43,804 nt of DNA, from positions 245,075 to 288,878 of the forward strand of contig NMRA01000364.1 of assembly GCA_002633005.1 (NCBI GenBank), read 5' to 3'. Of this stretch, positions 21,455 through 33,016 are shown piece after piece; positions within the stretch are counted from its first letter, which is position 1; each line of letters opens with the position of its first letter. The notes below the pieces were generated by a model. That model saw only the letters and a program-made list of their open reading frames with translations, ran no database searches and was not told where the DNA came from. Source of the stretch: Phoronis australis (Eukaryota; Phoronida; Phoronidae). The position numbers and the translations under genes were made by a program.

Positions 21455-22798
21455 GCTTGTGTTTACCATTTACCTGTAATCTTTCTGGGTTACCAATACC
21501 GTAACATGTTTACCAATTATAAAGAAAAAGTGTCCACAGCAAAGAGAACATTGTTGCTAGTTTTCTTACGGCGTTTATAATTTCAAACTCTCATTTGATT
21601 GTATGCTTGTGTGTATGGTAAACAATAATAAATAAATAAAATGTCAAACTGCATTTTATTCAAGTTTATGAAACAATCAAAAACTTCAACATAATGAAAT
21701 GACTCGACATAAATAAGCACTGAATTAATGTCCGCACAGGCAGAGAAAAAAATTGCAATGGGTGACTATTCACGTGGGACCCTGATGAACATTCCCCTGT
21801 TGAACCGTTTTCTATGAAGATGTTAAAAAAGATACCTTTCTTCAGTAGCGCCACCTAGCAACATGGAGTCGCCCATTGCAAACACCCGACGCCATATTTA
21901 TCAAAGCTTGGCTAATTGTGACGTATACATCTGCACTTTTGTTTTGGTACATTGTCAAATCCATTTGGGCTACATCTTGTTTTTAGTGAAAGCTGCTCGC
22001 ATAACTTAGATACTGGTTAATTTTCACAATTAAAACCAATTCAAATAAAAGTTAAGGGGGTTTGACACAGACTTGAATGATTCTTTTTGTGCTTATTAAC
22101 AGTGGGGGACATCAAATTCCACACTGATGTCATTCATGGACTAATCAACGGGAAAGCCCAAGTGAAGTATCGCGATTCATTCAAACGAGAATTTTGAATT
22201 TGTTAAGTACAAACTCTTGTTCACAATTCATTCTTGTGAATTGCAGAGGGAAGAACCTGAGTTTTGTGTGCTTAAAGGTCAAATTTAGCATTCTTATGTC
22301 ACGGCCGACCTACAATCACTCAAGAACTCGGTGACCAACCAATTTTATTTCATAAAAACAGAAGAAAAAGCTAAAAATTTGTGAAGCCAAAATGCTAAAA
22401 TTCAACGAGCTAAAAATAAAAAACAACTAGCGGCAACAACAGAAAATCAAGAAAGTAGGACTATAACCGTTCAAAATAACTGGCACAGTAGAGCGAAATT
22501 TACCAGTTTTCAAAAGGATTTCAATCATTAATTTATTCATACGTAACTTCACCAACTCTTGTAAATTTCACATTCTTGTCATATGTCTTTTTGTTTAGGT
22601 GGCTATAACACACAAACTAATTGGTGATCCTCACAGTTTTTTGCAGATTTCCTGTAGGCAAAGACCAAAATATAAAAATTTGAAAAAATCAATGATCAAT
22701 TAAATTTGTGTCAAATTCCCTTAAATGAAAGCATTTTAAACCAGACAACCCTTTAAAATGCACAAATGTGCCATGGGACATTACTGCCATAATGAAAC
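21455..22798. other. Intergenic stretch between convergent 3' ends
   Basis: No gene seen. A CTCF-like motif on the minus strand (GTTGCTAGGTGGCGCT, 21847-21861) lies between the CEP20 and SLC25A10 polyadenylation signals. A short AATAAATAAATAAA run lies near 21630. Confidence 0.5.
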
Positions 22799-22804
22799 TT
22801 TATT
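22799..22804 (-). terminator. Polyadenylation signal of SLC25A10
   Basis: AATAAA on the minus strand, 97 bp beyond the SLC25A10 stop. The CEP20 and SLC25A10 3' ends converge, leaving about 1.3 kb between their polyadenylation signals. Confidence 0.6.
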
Positions 22805-22900
22805 CTGTATTGCACAAGGTAATCAAACTATGTTTGCACTTGTCTCCAAATTAAGACTGATGTTATGTATCAGCCTGTTATAGTCCAGTAATGCTTAAGT

Positions 22901-23002
22901 CTATTCTGGCACGTCGTATCCAAACCGAAGTCGTAGCTGTTCAAAGAAGATGAACGTAATTATCGTATGAGGTCCAAGTCGAACGAAGGCAGGCACGAAT
23001 CC
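22901..23002 (-). CDS. SLC25A10: SLC25A10 exon 9 with stop
   Basis: 102 nt encoding GFVPAFVRLGPHTIITFIFF, then EQLRLRFGYDVPE and a TAG stop at 22903-22901. It gives the last transmembrane helix and a normal-length C-terminus. Acceptor TGTTTCAG. Confidence 0.93.
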   Translation of the reverse strand, partial: GFVPAFVRLGPHTIITFIFFEQLRLRFGYDVPE

Positions 23003-26000
23003 CTGAAACAAAACCATGCAAATGTCAATCATAAAGAAATTTGGAAAATATAAACAATCTTAAGAACTGGATGTCAGAAATGGAATAATTTTTACAATTA
23101 TCTTTCTTTGATAGGTAATGAGAACTCGAGAAAAATTTCCCAAAATACTGTGCAACAACTAGCAATACATTGCAGGAGAAGTTGCTGTGAAGTGAATCAT
23201 AAAACAAAGTTACGCAGTTCATGGTCACATTATAGACGCTTTCAGATGGCAGATTTCAATCAAAATTTCAGATTAACAATATTCTATTGGTTATTTCCTA
23301 ACTTATGACTTATTTTGAATTATGAACTTATGCAATTTAATTGATAAGCACTATTACCGATATGGTTTATTAGTTGTCTTGGTGACCTCTGATTTTCGTC
23401 ACTTGTGGTTTTATAGGGGTCACATAGAACTGCCTGTACTGAAATTTTCTGCTTATACGTTTTTATTTTAAAGGCACTGGATACATATTTTTCTTGCAAA
23501 ACAGATTTCAAGTAAAACATGTTAAATATGCTTGACTATGGTTGAAAGAGCCATCGTTTGTCGAATTTAAAACCTATTTCTAGCAAAACAGAATTGCCAA
23601 ATCTCAGACTGAACATACCTTAAAGAATCCCAATGGCCCATTCAAAGCTATGTCTTTTGCACACGATAGCAGACCCTGCAAAATAAAGAAATGTTCCATG
23701 AGTAACTAAAGAATGATTTCTCGGAGTTTCGTTTGATGTGGGTCATCACTGAATTCTCTTGATCTATTTATGCACAATGCTGGGCACTCCACAATAGCAC
23801 TAAGACCTGATAACTGCAAATATCCCACTACTGTAATAACAGACGAGTGCAAAAGTGGCTTCCACAAACAGACCTCTTAAATTCCTATTGGACAAGTGCG
23901 TCTTTGTGGGGAATAGACAAAACACTTTAAATTCAATGCTGGCTACTTTATGTCCCAGTCACTTGAGTATCTCGCTGCATATATTCAAAATTTGAAGGAA
24001 CGAGGACTGCAAAAATTGTAACAAAACACTGCTGCATAATCTCAAGATGATTTTAATTCACATGACATGCAAATTGTGAGTCTCAATGTTCCTCCAACAA
24101 GGACTTTTCAAGCCATCTTGCATGATCTGTTACAGTGGATTGCCACAATAGGCAAAAAGTACCGACATAGAAATAATGATAGAACAAACTAGGATTTAAG
24201 AATCGTCTTACCTGTAGAATGTGCACATCAAGAAATATAGGTTTAGAATGCTTAGAACAAGAACATTGTATAGTTTAATTCTGAATCAGATACAGTAAAA
24301 GCTCACAAATTTCTGACAAAAATAATTGCCAAAATAGCCCTTTCCTCGTTTTTCATGGTTTTCTTAAATTGTGAAGACGTTTTCAAAATTTTGTGTGATG
24401 GTAAATATCACACAAAACTTGAACAAAGTAAAGCAATAATTTGGTGCTATATATTTTACATAAAAATAAAACCTCAGCTGTAGGCCATCAGGTGTCCTAA
24501 GTTGGTGAGATTTTACCGTTGTCAATAGTATATTTCAAAGACAATTAGTGTGATTTACATGTGAATACTGATTAATGTTCTTGGATCTCTCGTGTAATTC
24601 ACAGTGCAATAAAAGGGACCCAAATTTCAAGAACAATGATTGTGCAGTCATGCGTGACACTTACAGCATAATGTCCAGGTTTAGCGTTCATATATCTAGT
24701 CTTCATCACGTCCAAGGGTTGCGTAATGAGTGTGGCAATGGCCCCCTGCAAGAGTAATATTTATCACTGCTTGAAGCTAAGGTGCTAGTCACTCAAAGAA
24801 AGGACACACAAAACTAAAATGCAAAATTTGTAAGACAATTTCCAGTATGGTACAGCGCAAACAGTGGTACAAATTGTTGAGCATAAATCTCAATCACAGA
24901 ATTGAGAAGTTTGGGAATACAAAACATGTAGTTTCACTGAATGCGCATTTGAGCCATTTCCCAGTTGTTTAAAAGATATAATAATGCTGCATTAACCCAT
25001 GCTACGTTGAAAAATGCAATCAGGACCCTCCCTGACCTTCAGAGGGAAATTTTTCCCATGAGGGGAAAATCCCCTCAAGGTCACCTCTAATTTGAAGGAC
25101 AGTGCGAGTTAAAAGTCATAAGTCAGAGGGAATTTTTGGGGCTGATGAAGAAAATTTTGCATTATCTTAAAATATTCTTAATAGAGGAATGGAGCCAATA
25201 TTTGGGCCCAAAATCGAAGCATCCAGGACCCTTGCACCTGACGTCACACAACAATCTGTAGAGTTATACAGGAGATACGTTTTCATAAAACCCAGCTCTG
25301 AACAATCAGCTGAGAACATAAAATGTGAACACCTCCAGTGCTTCATCTCCAGTCGTTCGATTTACTGTAGTGTGTACCTTTGGGGTCATTACCATGAACT
25401 TAGCATTTTTTAAGATGCTTTTAGACACGTTGCATGATCACAGATGTTTAAAAGACATCCAAAAGCTGTAATTCAAAATGCTATGGAGTTAGCTTTCAAT
25501 TACAATCAAAGACTATATTTTAAAGGGGAAGGCAGACAGACTCTGATCCATAATCATTTTTACCTCAGCCGAGGAATGTCACAGTTAACAGACACAGGGG
25601 GCGTCTTTTTCTGCATTACAACAAATCAATAGTCAAGCAAGAAGTCCAGACTTCCCCACAAACTGCCCTTGGATCAATGTATGCCAATTCTAGTGAAATT
25701 TTCAGAAATCTGTCTGCTTAATTTGGCAATAATATTCAACTTACAGCACAGAAACTTGAAGTGAAATGTAGTGTCAGGTTGTCACTGAAGTACTTCGTTT
25801 TAAGCAGCATTTGTTTTATCTGGTCGTAGAACGAAAGCTGTAGGAAGAAAGAGAACATAGTCATTGCATTTTTCATTAAGATGTTTAACCAGGATTCCCT
25901 CATCAGTGCATAGCTTAGCTTCACATAAGGGTCTCCAACACATTTAAAACACACTTATCCCTATCACCCACTAATGGTAAATATTCTCGAGTCGAAGCTT

Positions 26001-29000
26001 GAACCAACTTTCAGAAATAGGCAGTATTGGTCATGCCAAATTTCAAAATTACAATCAATGACAAACGGTGAATAGTCGATGGGATTGCATGGAAACAATG
26101 CGTCCATGTTTCCAAGATTTTATGAACTGGCAAATCCAGTCAACACAAAACACACAGTGCGGTATCTGAAAAATATGATGAATGCCATATTCCAATCTTC
26201 AGAATAAAAAAAATAATTTTGGCATGAATTTCGGTGTTCCAAATGTTACAGAGTGTCCCAAACTGGTGAATTTTTACCAGTCAACACTGAGCACAAGGAG
26301 ACAAAATAAAAAGGGGAACTCAAAAATCACCAGGTGGCGCTTGTGAGGCAAGAGCCATGCCTGTATATATCACTGCCAAGCTTGGGGGAAGGAAACACAA
26401 AAAAGAAAGAAAGGACACTTCACAAAGGGAAGTGTCAAGATTCGATCACAGAGGCAATATATGCTTAGCAACAAGCTCTATCATTGAGTTCCTGTATCTT
26501 ACTGATTGGCTTGTCATAAAACTACATACTCTTGCTGCTCACAAAATTTCAAGTAAGACAACATGTCTCAGAACCAATTTAAACGTCAGCAGCAATAGTT
26601 GCAAATAATTTATGAGAACAAACGTTTGCCATCCTTTCTTCCAAACTACATATTAAGCATCCATTGAACGAGCCCCAACAACACATACCTGCCCTATTGT
26701 GACTAACACTGCCCTGGAACTAGCCATGGTGGCCCCAGAGAACAGTTTAGTACCTCCCTCTTCTCTGAAAACTCTGTATACACCATCAGCTGCATGCTTG
26801 TAGCTATAAAAGTGAACAGTAAATGCAGGGCTCAAATTCCTAGCTGAAATACAGTAAAACACTAGTTGGATCGGGTAAGATCACATTATACCATGACCAA
26901 TTGCCCCGACAGTCACCTTTTGGGACCATGGTTCATTTTTACTGTGACAGGCATTAAGTTCCCAATGCACGCACACCCAACTTCTTGTAACCAGAAAAGC
27001 CACCCTTTATCACTGAATTGCATCTTTTCCAACAGCAGGTTCAAACAAATTACATAAAGCCAATCACTTCAACTCATGTTTTAGGGTGGAAACTTTGTTT
27101 TCCTTTTTAGTACACCCTGCAAATGTGAATAATTACACAACAGAACACAATGGACCAAAAGGACCTAATTACCAGTCCAATGAGAAGATTCAACACCATT
27201 AACGAGCAATTTTGACTTGATTTAATTAGGGCAAGTCTGATGCCGTGAGGTGGTTATTTTCCAGAAATGCGCAGCCATGAGTACATTAGTTTCTCAAACA
27301 AATTTGAATAATGACTGGTAATATGTACCAAGGCATTTGCTCAGTCGACATGAAGCATTTTTAAAGCAACAGTGACAGCTAACATGACTGATGTCCACTG
27401 CTGCCACCTGGTGTCACAGTGGGCATTCTCTGAAGTTAATGGAAAAGACATGTGAAACAGACCTACAATTAATGAGTTTCAAGTATTTCAGAATCTGATA
27501 CTTCACACACGCACTGCCACATGCGCTCACACATTACAAAAGACTATACAAATTTTGTTTCATACCCCAGAAATAAAAGTAAAGCAGTGTCATACAAATT
27601 TTAGGTTGATAAATAGCGCAGATTCCCAGTAACAGGAGCAATGCAAAAGATTGAAATGTGCCTACAACTGCACAGCAAATAATACGCTTCTAATTAGACT
27701 AATTTAGTTAAAGTTGGGATACAAGTGGTGCAGGCAAATTCCAGCCATACACGTAAATGTCAAGGTCCATCAAAAAAAAGTCATTTTGGCAAGAATAAAT
27801 GACAAGCAATATCATGTCGATAACCAAAATGACCCTTAGGTGGTGCAACGGCAGTCCAATCTGTCAGATAATCAACTGATGTTGGTACACCCCATCCTAG
27901 TGTCAAGTTTCATCAAAATCTTTCAAGTTATTAAGACAGCAGTCAACTGACAAAAACTATCTTTTTGAAAACTAAATTGCCAGCAGGTGTTGCCAGAGTA
28001 GTTGACTGCATCTGAAAAGCAACAGGTGCTGTCCCATTCCCACTACACAAAACATCTCTATTTACTTATGGCAAAGTATCTCAAGTCGTTTAGCAAAAAT
28101 TGACGGACAAGAAATTTCTTGTCGAAAACTAAAATGTCAAAACAAAGAGCTCCACGACAGTCAAATCCAATCGAAAAATCTACTGGTGTCAGGGCGTATA
28201 TCTGCATCAAGTTTCAGCAAAATTCATTAAGTAAATTAGTTAAAATTTGACGGATGAGGAAATTTCTGTTGAAAATTTAAAAAAGCAGTATTGAATAGTG
28301 ATGACTGGTGTTGGCGCATTCCCACCAGCATTCGAAATACATGGTGGACCGGGGCTGGTGGATTTGAGGCTGGGCTGGTAACTTTTAAAAGTAACTGGCC
28401 CGTAAACTTTCACATTTAGGCTCTAGGTGAATATGGTCTCATCAACAATTAATTCAAAAGTCTATTGACTAGTTTTGTTTGCCTCTCACCTCTTGAAGGC
28501 CAATGAGTTTGAAGCCTGTGAGCAATAAATCCACGATTGCCAAATTCATTTTGTTTAGAACTCTAGACTATGTATTGATGAAACGTGTTTTGCAAAAATA
28601 TAATGGTTGAATCCACATTGGGGCTTTTATTTCATAATCACAGATTACGTGGTGTATATGTAATCAACTCTTCACCTAAAGTTAATAGCATAACAAATAG
28701 GGATCTCAAGCACATGTGCATTTAGTGTACAGGAAAAGATTGAGAAAACGTAGCTAGGATGTTAAAAGCAGGGCCAGCAACTTGACAACAAGGTCAATAA
28801 ATTTTCAGACTAAATGGCCCGGCGGGCAAGCACATTTATTTGCTGAAGTTTGAACAGATTCCCACCACACACCTATGTGTTAAGTTTTATTTAGTTAAAA
28901 TTCATTTAATTCATTTTATCAAAAATTGATAGATAATGAATTTCTAGTAAAAAACCAAAAAGCCCAATAGGGGTGCCACGATAATAAAATCCGCCCAAAA

Positions 29001-32000
29001 ATTGACAGGTGCTGATGCATGCCTGCCACATTAGTCAAATGTGTCAAATTTCAGCCTTAGAACAGATTTTGAAACAAGCAATGGAAAAGTTCACTTAAGG
29101 CAACCATGGACGGATGGAATGTTGACACTATGTCACCATAATTTTTGTGGGCACAAAAAATGCATTCTGCATTGATAGTTTCCTCTTACTTTCTGCGCTG
29201 TTCCTTAGGAATCTTCATGTCATTCTGCATTCTGAAAGGGAAAAGGAAATTGTAACAAAGGAAAACAGCAACTTATAGCAGTTTCTAAAATAATATAAGT
29301 AACTTTCGGGAAGTCAATAATTGAGACATAAACAATCAAAAATGAGACTTTAATAACATTTCCCAAAACAAAATTATCAGTTGCTGTAATCACACTCATA
29401 TTTTGTATCTGAAATTTCGTTCATGAACAAAATAAAGCAATATGACAATACAGAACGTACCTAACATTGACCATATCTCCTGGTGTACCCAAAAAGCCTC
29501 CAGTGGCACCGGCAAACCCTGCTAGTAGAACTTTTTCATAAAATGGCATTACACGACCATTCTCCGTCAGCCTTTTTTTGACAACTTCGTATATTGCAAA
29601 CCTAGTCGTAGAGTAAGTAGCCTGAAAGTATTCGCAAAGGTTTGCAACAAAAGTGAACGTGGTATATTTCGACACTTCATCAAGTGACCGGTCATCTTCA
29701 ATCGACCCCTTGATAGAGGCTAACTGACAACCCATATTGACACAGTGATAGGCAGGATCTATGAAGGAACACCCATGAATGTCCATCTCTTGAGTATTAA
29801 TTGGCAATTACACACTTGACTGATTAGCTGTCCAGTTAACGACATTGATCGACAGGATTCATTATTTACTAACTCATTTATTTTAAAAATCATGCCGCCA
29901 CCTAGTGGTAAAATTTAAAACTGCCAAGCAATGTCAAAAATAGCACAATCAGTGTTACTGATATGAAAATCATTACCAACATTGAATACGATCCCAGTCC
30001 ATCTATGAATCAGAAAAATTAACCCACAATTACAAGAACAACTAAGCTTTCTCATTTTCTGGGTATTTTCTAATTTTACCACAGGATGATTTGTGAAGAA
30101 AAAGAATATCACGTAAAAATACATTTGATCACATATCAATACTACCAGTCATTTTGATTTACATTATTATGGCAAATTCCATTTATCAATTTTGTTAATG
30201 GCGTAACACAAGAATGCGAGTCATTAGCCTGCTTAAGACAGAGTGTCCATTGCCCTATTACATAACAATGTCCTATTTATCAAGAGTGGACCATCAGATA
30301 TGAGTTGAAGGTTGTTAAACCTGTTTTGTATTAGACTGTTAATACAGAGACAGAGATAAGAAAACCAGCCTAATAGAAATGCAAAGTTTCTGGTGGGGAT
30401 TTGTGGCTTTGAACTGGGGTTAAGGGTTTCAGAGGTTTAACCACCTGACAGAATGACTTCCGTCCAAAATGATTTCCATCATTGTATTGCCCTTTGGTAC
30501 TTGTCTATTATAGTAGTATGGTTCTGTGCTGATCACTATAATCAAAATTATTTCGACATTTGTTATTCAAATGTCAATAAAGGTTTAATAAAAATAATAA
30601 CAATAATAGGACAGTGGTGTAACAATTCTGCCAAAAAGTCGAGGCTTTACTTAGGCCTTCTACAGGCACGTGCTTTAAATTCATGGCTAAAACTCAGCAA
30701 GCCTGCCCGCCTGAGGAATTTTACAAGTGTCTTGATGTTTTTGTTTTCTATGACAGTTCTCACTGAAACTGGTTTACTTCCAAAGCATTAGTGAAGCATT
30801 GATCTACATTGTGTTTTGGCGCTTCATCTTCCATCCAGCATTTTGGGCAGTAAGGGTCTGATATAACATGCCTGAATTTTGAGAACCAGTTTTCACCACT
30901 GAATAACAGGCATCAAACTGCTTCTCAAAATATGGACACGTTATATCAGACTACTGCCAGATATCTGTTACTCGATATGTTGTTTTCTTGCATTTCTGCA
31001 GGTTAGTCAGACCTGTCATCGCCCGTCTTACCGTTTGCAGTTGAGACCAATAAAGGTTTAGAGATGCATAGTAAGTAACAATACTGACACTAACAATTTT
31101 GGCAAACTGGGTTGAGTATGAAGCATGGCTATCTGCCAGTCCGATTCTGCCTAGCAGCGTGCTAGAGGCTTAAAATTTTAAAACGAGGCCAATCATGCGA
31201 TAAGTTTATCTGCCTTCACCAGAACAATTTTGGATGTCACCATTCAGACTGAACAGAACTGCTACCACAATACCAACAATGAAACTTAAGACTTGCACTT
31301 AAGACAGTAATACCTAGATATAACATGCCCGCATTTTGAGAACTAGTTATCTCCACTGAATAACAGGCATCAAACTGATTCTCAAAATTTACGCACATTA
31401 TACCCAGCTATTGCCTTAAAGTTTTATGAAAAGGACACCAGGTTTTCAATGAATGTGTTTATCAGACATCATCATTACCAACTCATTGACTGAAAACAAA
31501 AACTCACTAGTCTGAGCAGACGTGGGTGCTCCATTTTCCGCGAAATGAGCAGCTGAAATATATTCACTCACCTGTCGCAGAAGGGAGGCAGACAACCCAT
31601 TGTAAAGTCCTAGAATGCCCTCATTTTTCACTACCTTGATACCCATACGAACCAGTCCAATCTCAGCTGATTGCTGTGTTTGCAGATGGACCTGGTGAAA
31701 CATTCACAAGAAGCTGAACGACTCTTTACAAACTTAATTATATAATTGAGTGTATAACTCTTAAGATTGAGTGGTTGTGGGCACAGTGCTCTCAATCCAT
31801 TGAATACAAGGCATGCGCGCACACAGCCTTCGATTTGGGGGGGGGCTCGAATTCCTGACGTTGTGGACCTTTTGGTAACAAAAATGCAGGCGGACTAAAA
31901 AAAAAACGGGGCACCACTGTGAATTGTGTGTTTGTGTCAGTTTACTGAGTGAACTTTGCACTTTTATCTCATTCTCTCGGACTTCTTGTTTTTCAGAGGC

Positions 32001-33001
32001 GGACCTTTTTGCCCACTTCGCCAAATGGGTGGGGTCGAATGAGCCCCCCGAGCCCCCTGGGTGCACGTATGCAAGGCTTACATGTATTCCCTCACAGTTT
32101 GGATTAGCTATCAGAACAACAGTCGATTAAGGTAATGTGTAATCTTATTGACAAATCCGTGCATTTTGCCAAATATCTACAGAACTATAAAATTTAACTA
32201 AAAGTTAATATTTTCTGAATGCACAAAGAATGTGTGATTTGGCTTTGACCATAAAAACTAACGGGGCTACGTTGTGATAAACCGTACTTAGTAGCCAGCA
32301 TAGTGACAGGGGCCGTTTCAAATTCCTTTACAAAGCAGCATAACCAGCCATTTCACGCGTTACACATTACGATGATACCTTGAGTGTTGACCATTGAGAT
32401 AAAACCTCAATTTGTTTTCACTTTTTTCATACCCATAATAGCATACATGTCTAGTTTATAGTGCCAAGAGTTTCTGAAACTACACAGTGGACATTCTGAG
32501 TACTTAGCGAAAAAATAACAAAAGTTCTCACAGAAATGATTTCTACTGAAAAACCTTCACAAACTTACTACTAGAATACATTAATGTTGAGACTATTTTG
32601 CATTACTAGCATGACAAAACCAAACTGCATCAAAATTAGGTGAATATTTTACTGCAACAAATCACTAGATGAACTTGTTGACTTGCTTTTAGTCAAATGT
32701 TTTACATACATGAGTGCGTGCCTGAATGCTGAAAAAACGCTATTTCACATAAAGATGCCCAAATGCAAGCATTATGCATCGACTGAAATCAAACGGTAGA
32801 GCACTGCAATGTTCCACAATCTCAAAAATCTTAAAGCAACGTGTTCCATATTATCATATGTTTAAGTCTATATTGCACAGTATGGACTCTCACCTTTAAC
32901 AAATCCAATGGATGTGTACAGCAGGCTGCCCCAGCGCTGGCCAGACCCCCGAAGTACCATTTCCCAACACGTTTGGTTTTTACTTGTTTCTCTGTAGCCA
33001 T
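22901..33001 (-). CDS. SLC25A10: Mitochondrial dicarboxylate carrier SLC25A10
   Basis: Inner-membrane carrier that exchanges dicarboxylates such as malate and succinate for phosphate and sulfur oxyanions. Nine coding exons on the minus strand join in phase without a break: 33001-32894, 31691-31572, 29621-29461, 29231-29190, 26803-26689, 25837-25745, 24745-24665, 23675-23619, 23002-22901, giving 292 residues (human about 287). The three mitochondrial-carrier repeats are complete. Their signatures are PLDLLK (31-36), PGDMVNVR (123-130, the second-repeat form typical of this subfamily) and PLDVMK (223-228). The diagnostic run FSGATMASSRAVLVTIGQ separates it from the oxoglutarate carrier SLC25A11. 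The start ATG at 33001 leads straight into MATEKQVKTKRVGKWYFGG. A TTACCCCAG acceptor 15 bases upstream of the ATG implies a further 5' UTR exon. Confidence 0.95.
23619..23675 (-). CDS. SLC25A10: SLC25A10 exon 8
   Basis: 57 nt, phase 0, residues 241-259: GLLSCAKDIALNGPLGFFK, the matrix helix of carrier repeat 3. Acceptor TTTTGCAG, donor GTATGTTC. Confidence 0.92.
24665..24745 (-). CDS. SLC25A10: SLC25A10 exon 7
   Basis: 81 nt, phase 0, residues 214-240: GAIATLITQPLDVMKTRYMN, then AKPGHYA. It contains the third carrier signature PLDVMK. Acceptor CTCTTGCAG, donor GTAAGTGT. Confidence 0.92.
25745..25837 (-). CDS. SLC25A10: SLC25A10 exon 6
   Basis: 93 nt, phase 0, residues 183-213: LSFYDQIKQMLLKT, then KYFSDNLTLHFTSSFCA. 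Acceptor TTCCTACAG, donor GTAAGTTG. It aligns with the vertebrate run LSCYDQAKQLVLSTGYLSDN. Confidence 0.92.
26689..26803 (-). CDS. SLC25A10: SLC25A10 exon 5
   Basis: 115 nt. AA|C completes Asn144, followed by YKHAADGVYRVFREEGG, then FSGATMASSRAVLVTIGQ. It is the most diagnostic exon for the dicarboxylate carrier. Acceptor TTTTATAG, donor GTATGTG. Confidence 0.93.
27755..29150 (-). mobile_element. Modular repeat family, diverged copy in reverse
   Basis: Read on the minus strand it starts near TTTTTTGTGCCCACAAAAA, followed by a GTCCATGG/CATCCGTCC stretch and then modules with TTGATGAAACTTGACAC-like sequence. This is the order seen in the copies at 2861 and 18963. On + the module ends read TTAGGTGGTGC (27836), CCAGCAGGTGTTGCC (27980) and CAATAGGGGTGCCAC (28965). 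It is much more diverged than the other copies and fills most of SLC25A10 intron 4. Confidence 0.6.
29190..29231 (-). CDS. SLC25A10: SLC25A10 exon 4 (42-nt microexon)
   Basis: 42 nt between CCCTTTCAG and GTAAGAGG. It completes Arg130 (AG|A) and encodes MQNDMKIPKEQRR plus AA of the next Asn. It matches the matrix loop MQNDxKLPxxQRRN of the vertebrate protein. Confidence 0.9.
29461..29621 (-). CDS. SLC25A10: SLC25A10 exon 3
   Basis: 161 nt, residues 77-129 plus two bases of Arg130. It carries ATYSTTRFAIYEVVKKRL, MPFYEKVLLAGFAGATGG and the second carrier signature GTPGDMVNV(R). Acceptor ACTTTCAG, donor GTACGTT. The open frame extends upstream past the acceptor, but that part is intronic. Confidence 0.93.
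30846..30958. mobile_element. Palindromic miniature element, copy 1
   Basis: 113 bp with near-perfect inverted ends: GGCAGTA..GTCTGATATAAC on the left and GTTATATCAGACTACTGCC on the right. Inside these are TTTTGAGAA/TTCTCAAAA arms around a loop containing CTGAATAACAGGCATC. This is the best-preserved of four copies. Confidence 0.75.
31304..31415. mobile_element. Palindromic miniature element, copy 2
   Basis: Same plan as the copy at 30846: ACAGTAATACCTAGATATAAC, TTTTGAGAACTAG, the loop CTGAATAACAGGCATC, TTCTCAAAATT and ATTATACCCAGCTATTGCC. The ends are more diverged. Confidence 0.7.
31572..31691 (-). CDS. SLC25A10: SLC25A10 exon 2
   Basis: 120 nt, phase 0 at both ends, residues 37-76: VHLQTQQSAEIG, then GILGLYNGLSASLLRQ. 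This is the matrix loop and second helix of carrier repeat 1. Acceptor TTTCACCAG, donor GTGAGTG. Confidence 0.93.
31692..32893 (-). other. SLC25A10 intron 1
   Basis: Mostly featureless AT-rich sequence. At 31810-32075 there is a GC-richer block with G- and C-runs (GGGGGGGGGCTCGAATTCC and GAGCCCCCCGAGCCCCC) in opposite orientation, possibly the ends of an old insertion. Confidence 0.45.
32894..33001 (-). CDS. SLC25A10: SLC25A10 coding exon 1
   Basis: 108 nt encoding residues 1-36, from MATEKQVKTK through WYFGGLASAGAACC to the first carrier signature PLDLLK; donor GTGAGAG. An acceptor-like CATCTTACCCCAG ends just upstream of the ATG, so the 5' UTR is probably split. Confidence 0.93.
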
Positions 33002-33016
33002 GGTGATATGGAAGTC

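Larger units (their letters stand above)
23003..26688 (-). other. SLC25A10 introns 5-8 (non-exon parts)
   Basis: Apart from exons 6-8 this is AT-rich intron. Around 25035-25090 an imperfect palindrome of AGAGGGAAATTTTTCCC, GAGGGGAAAATCCCCTC and flanks stands out. A CTCF-like TCACCAGGTGGCGCTT lies on + at 26327-26342, 347 bp beyond exon 5. Confidence 0.5.
29622..31571 (-). other. SLC25A10 intron 2
   Basis: Contains two copies of the ~110-bp palindromic element (30846-30958, 31304-31415) and a CTCF-like motif (29893-29908, minus strand CCACTAGGTGGCGGCA). A 112-codon open frame at 30453-30791 has no family resemblance. Confidence 0.55.

Noticed and set aside
26653-26862. 69-codon minus-strand frame around SLC25A10 exon 5 taken as a gene of its own
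   Set aside because: Only the part at 26689-26803 is coding; the flanks are intron around canonical splice sites.
29622-29807. Upstream extension of the SLC25A10 exon 3 frame
   Set aside because: Lies before a strong acceptor and does not resemble the carrier; exon 2 joins at 29621 in phase.
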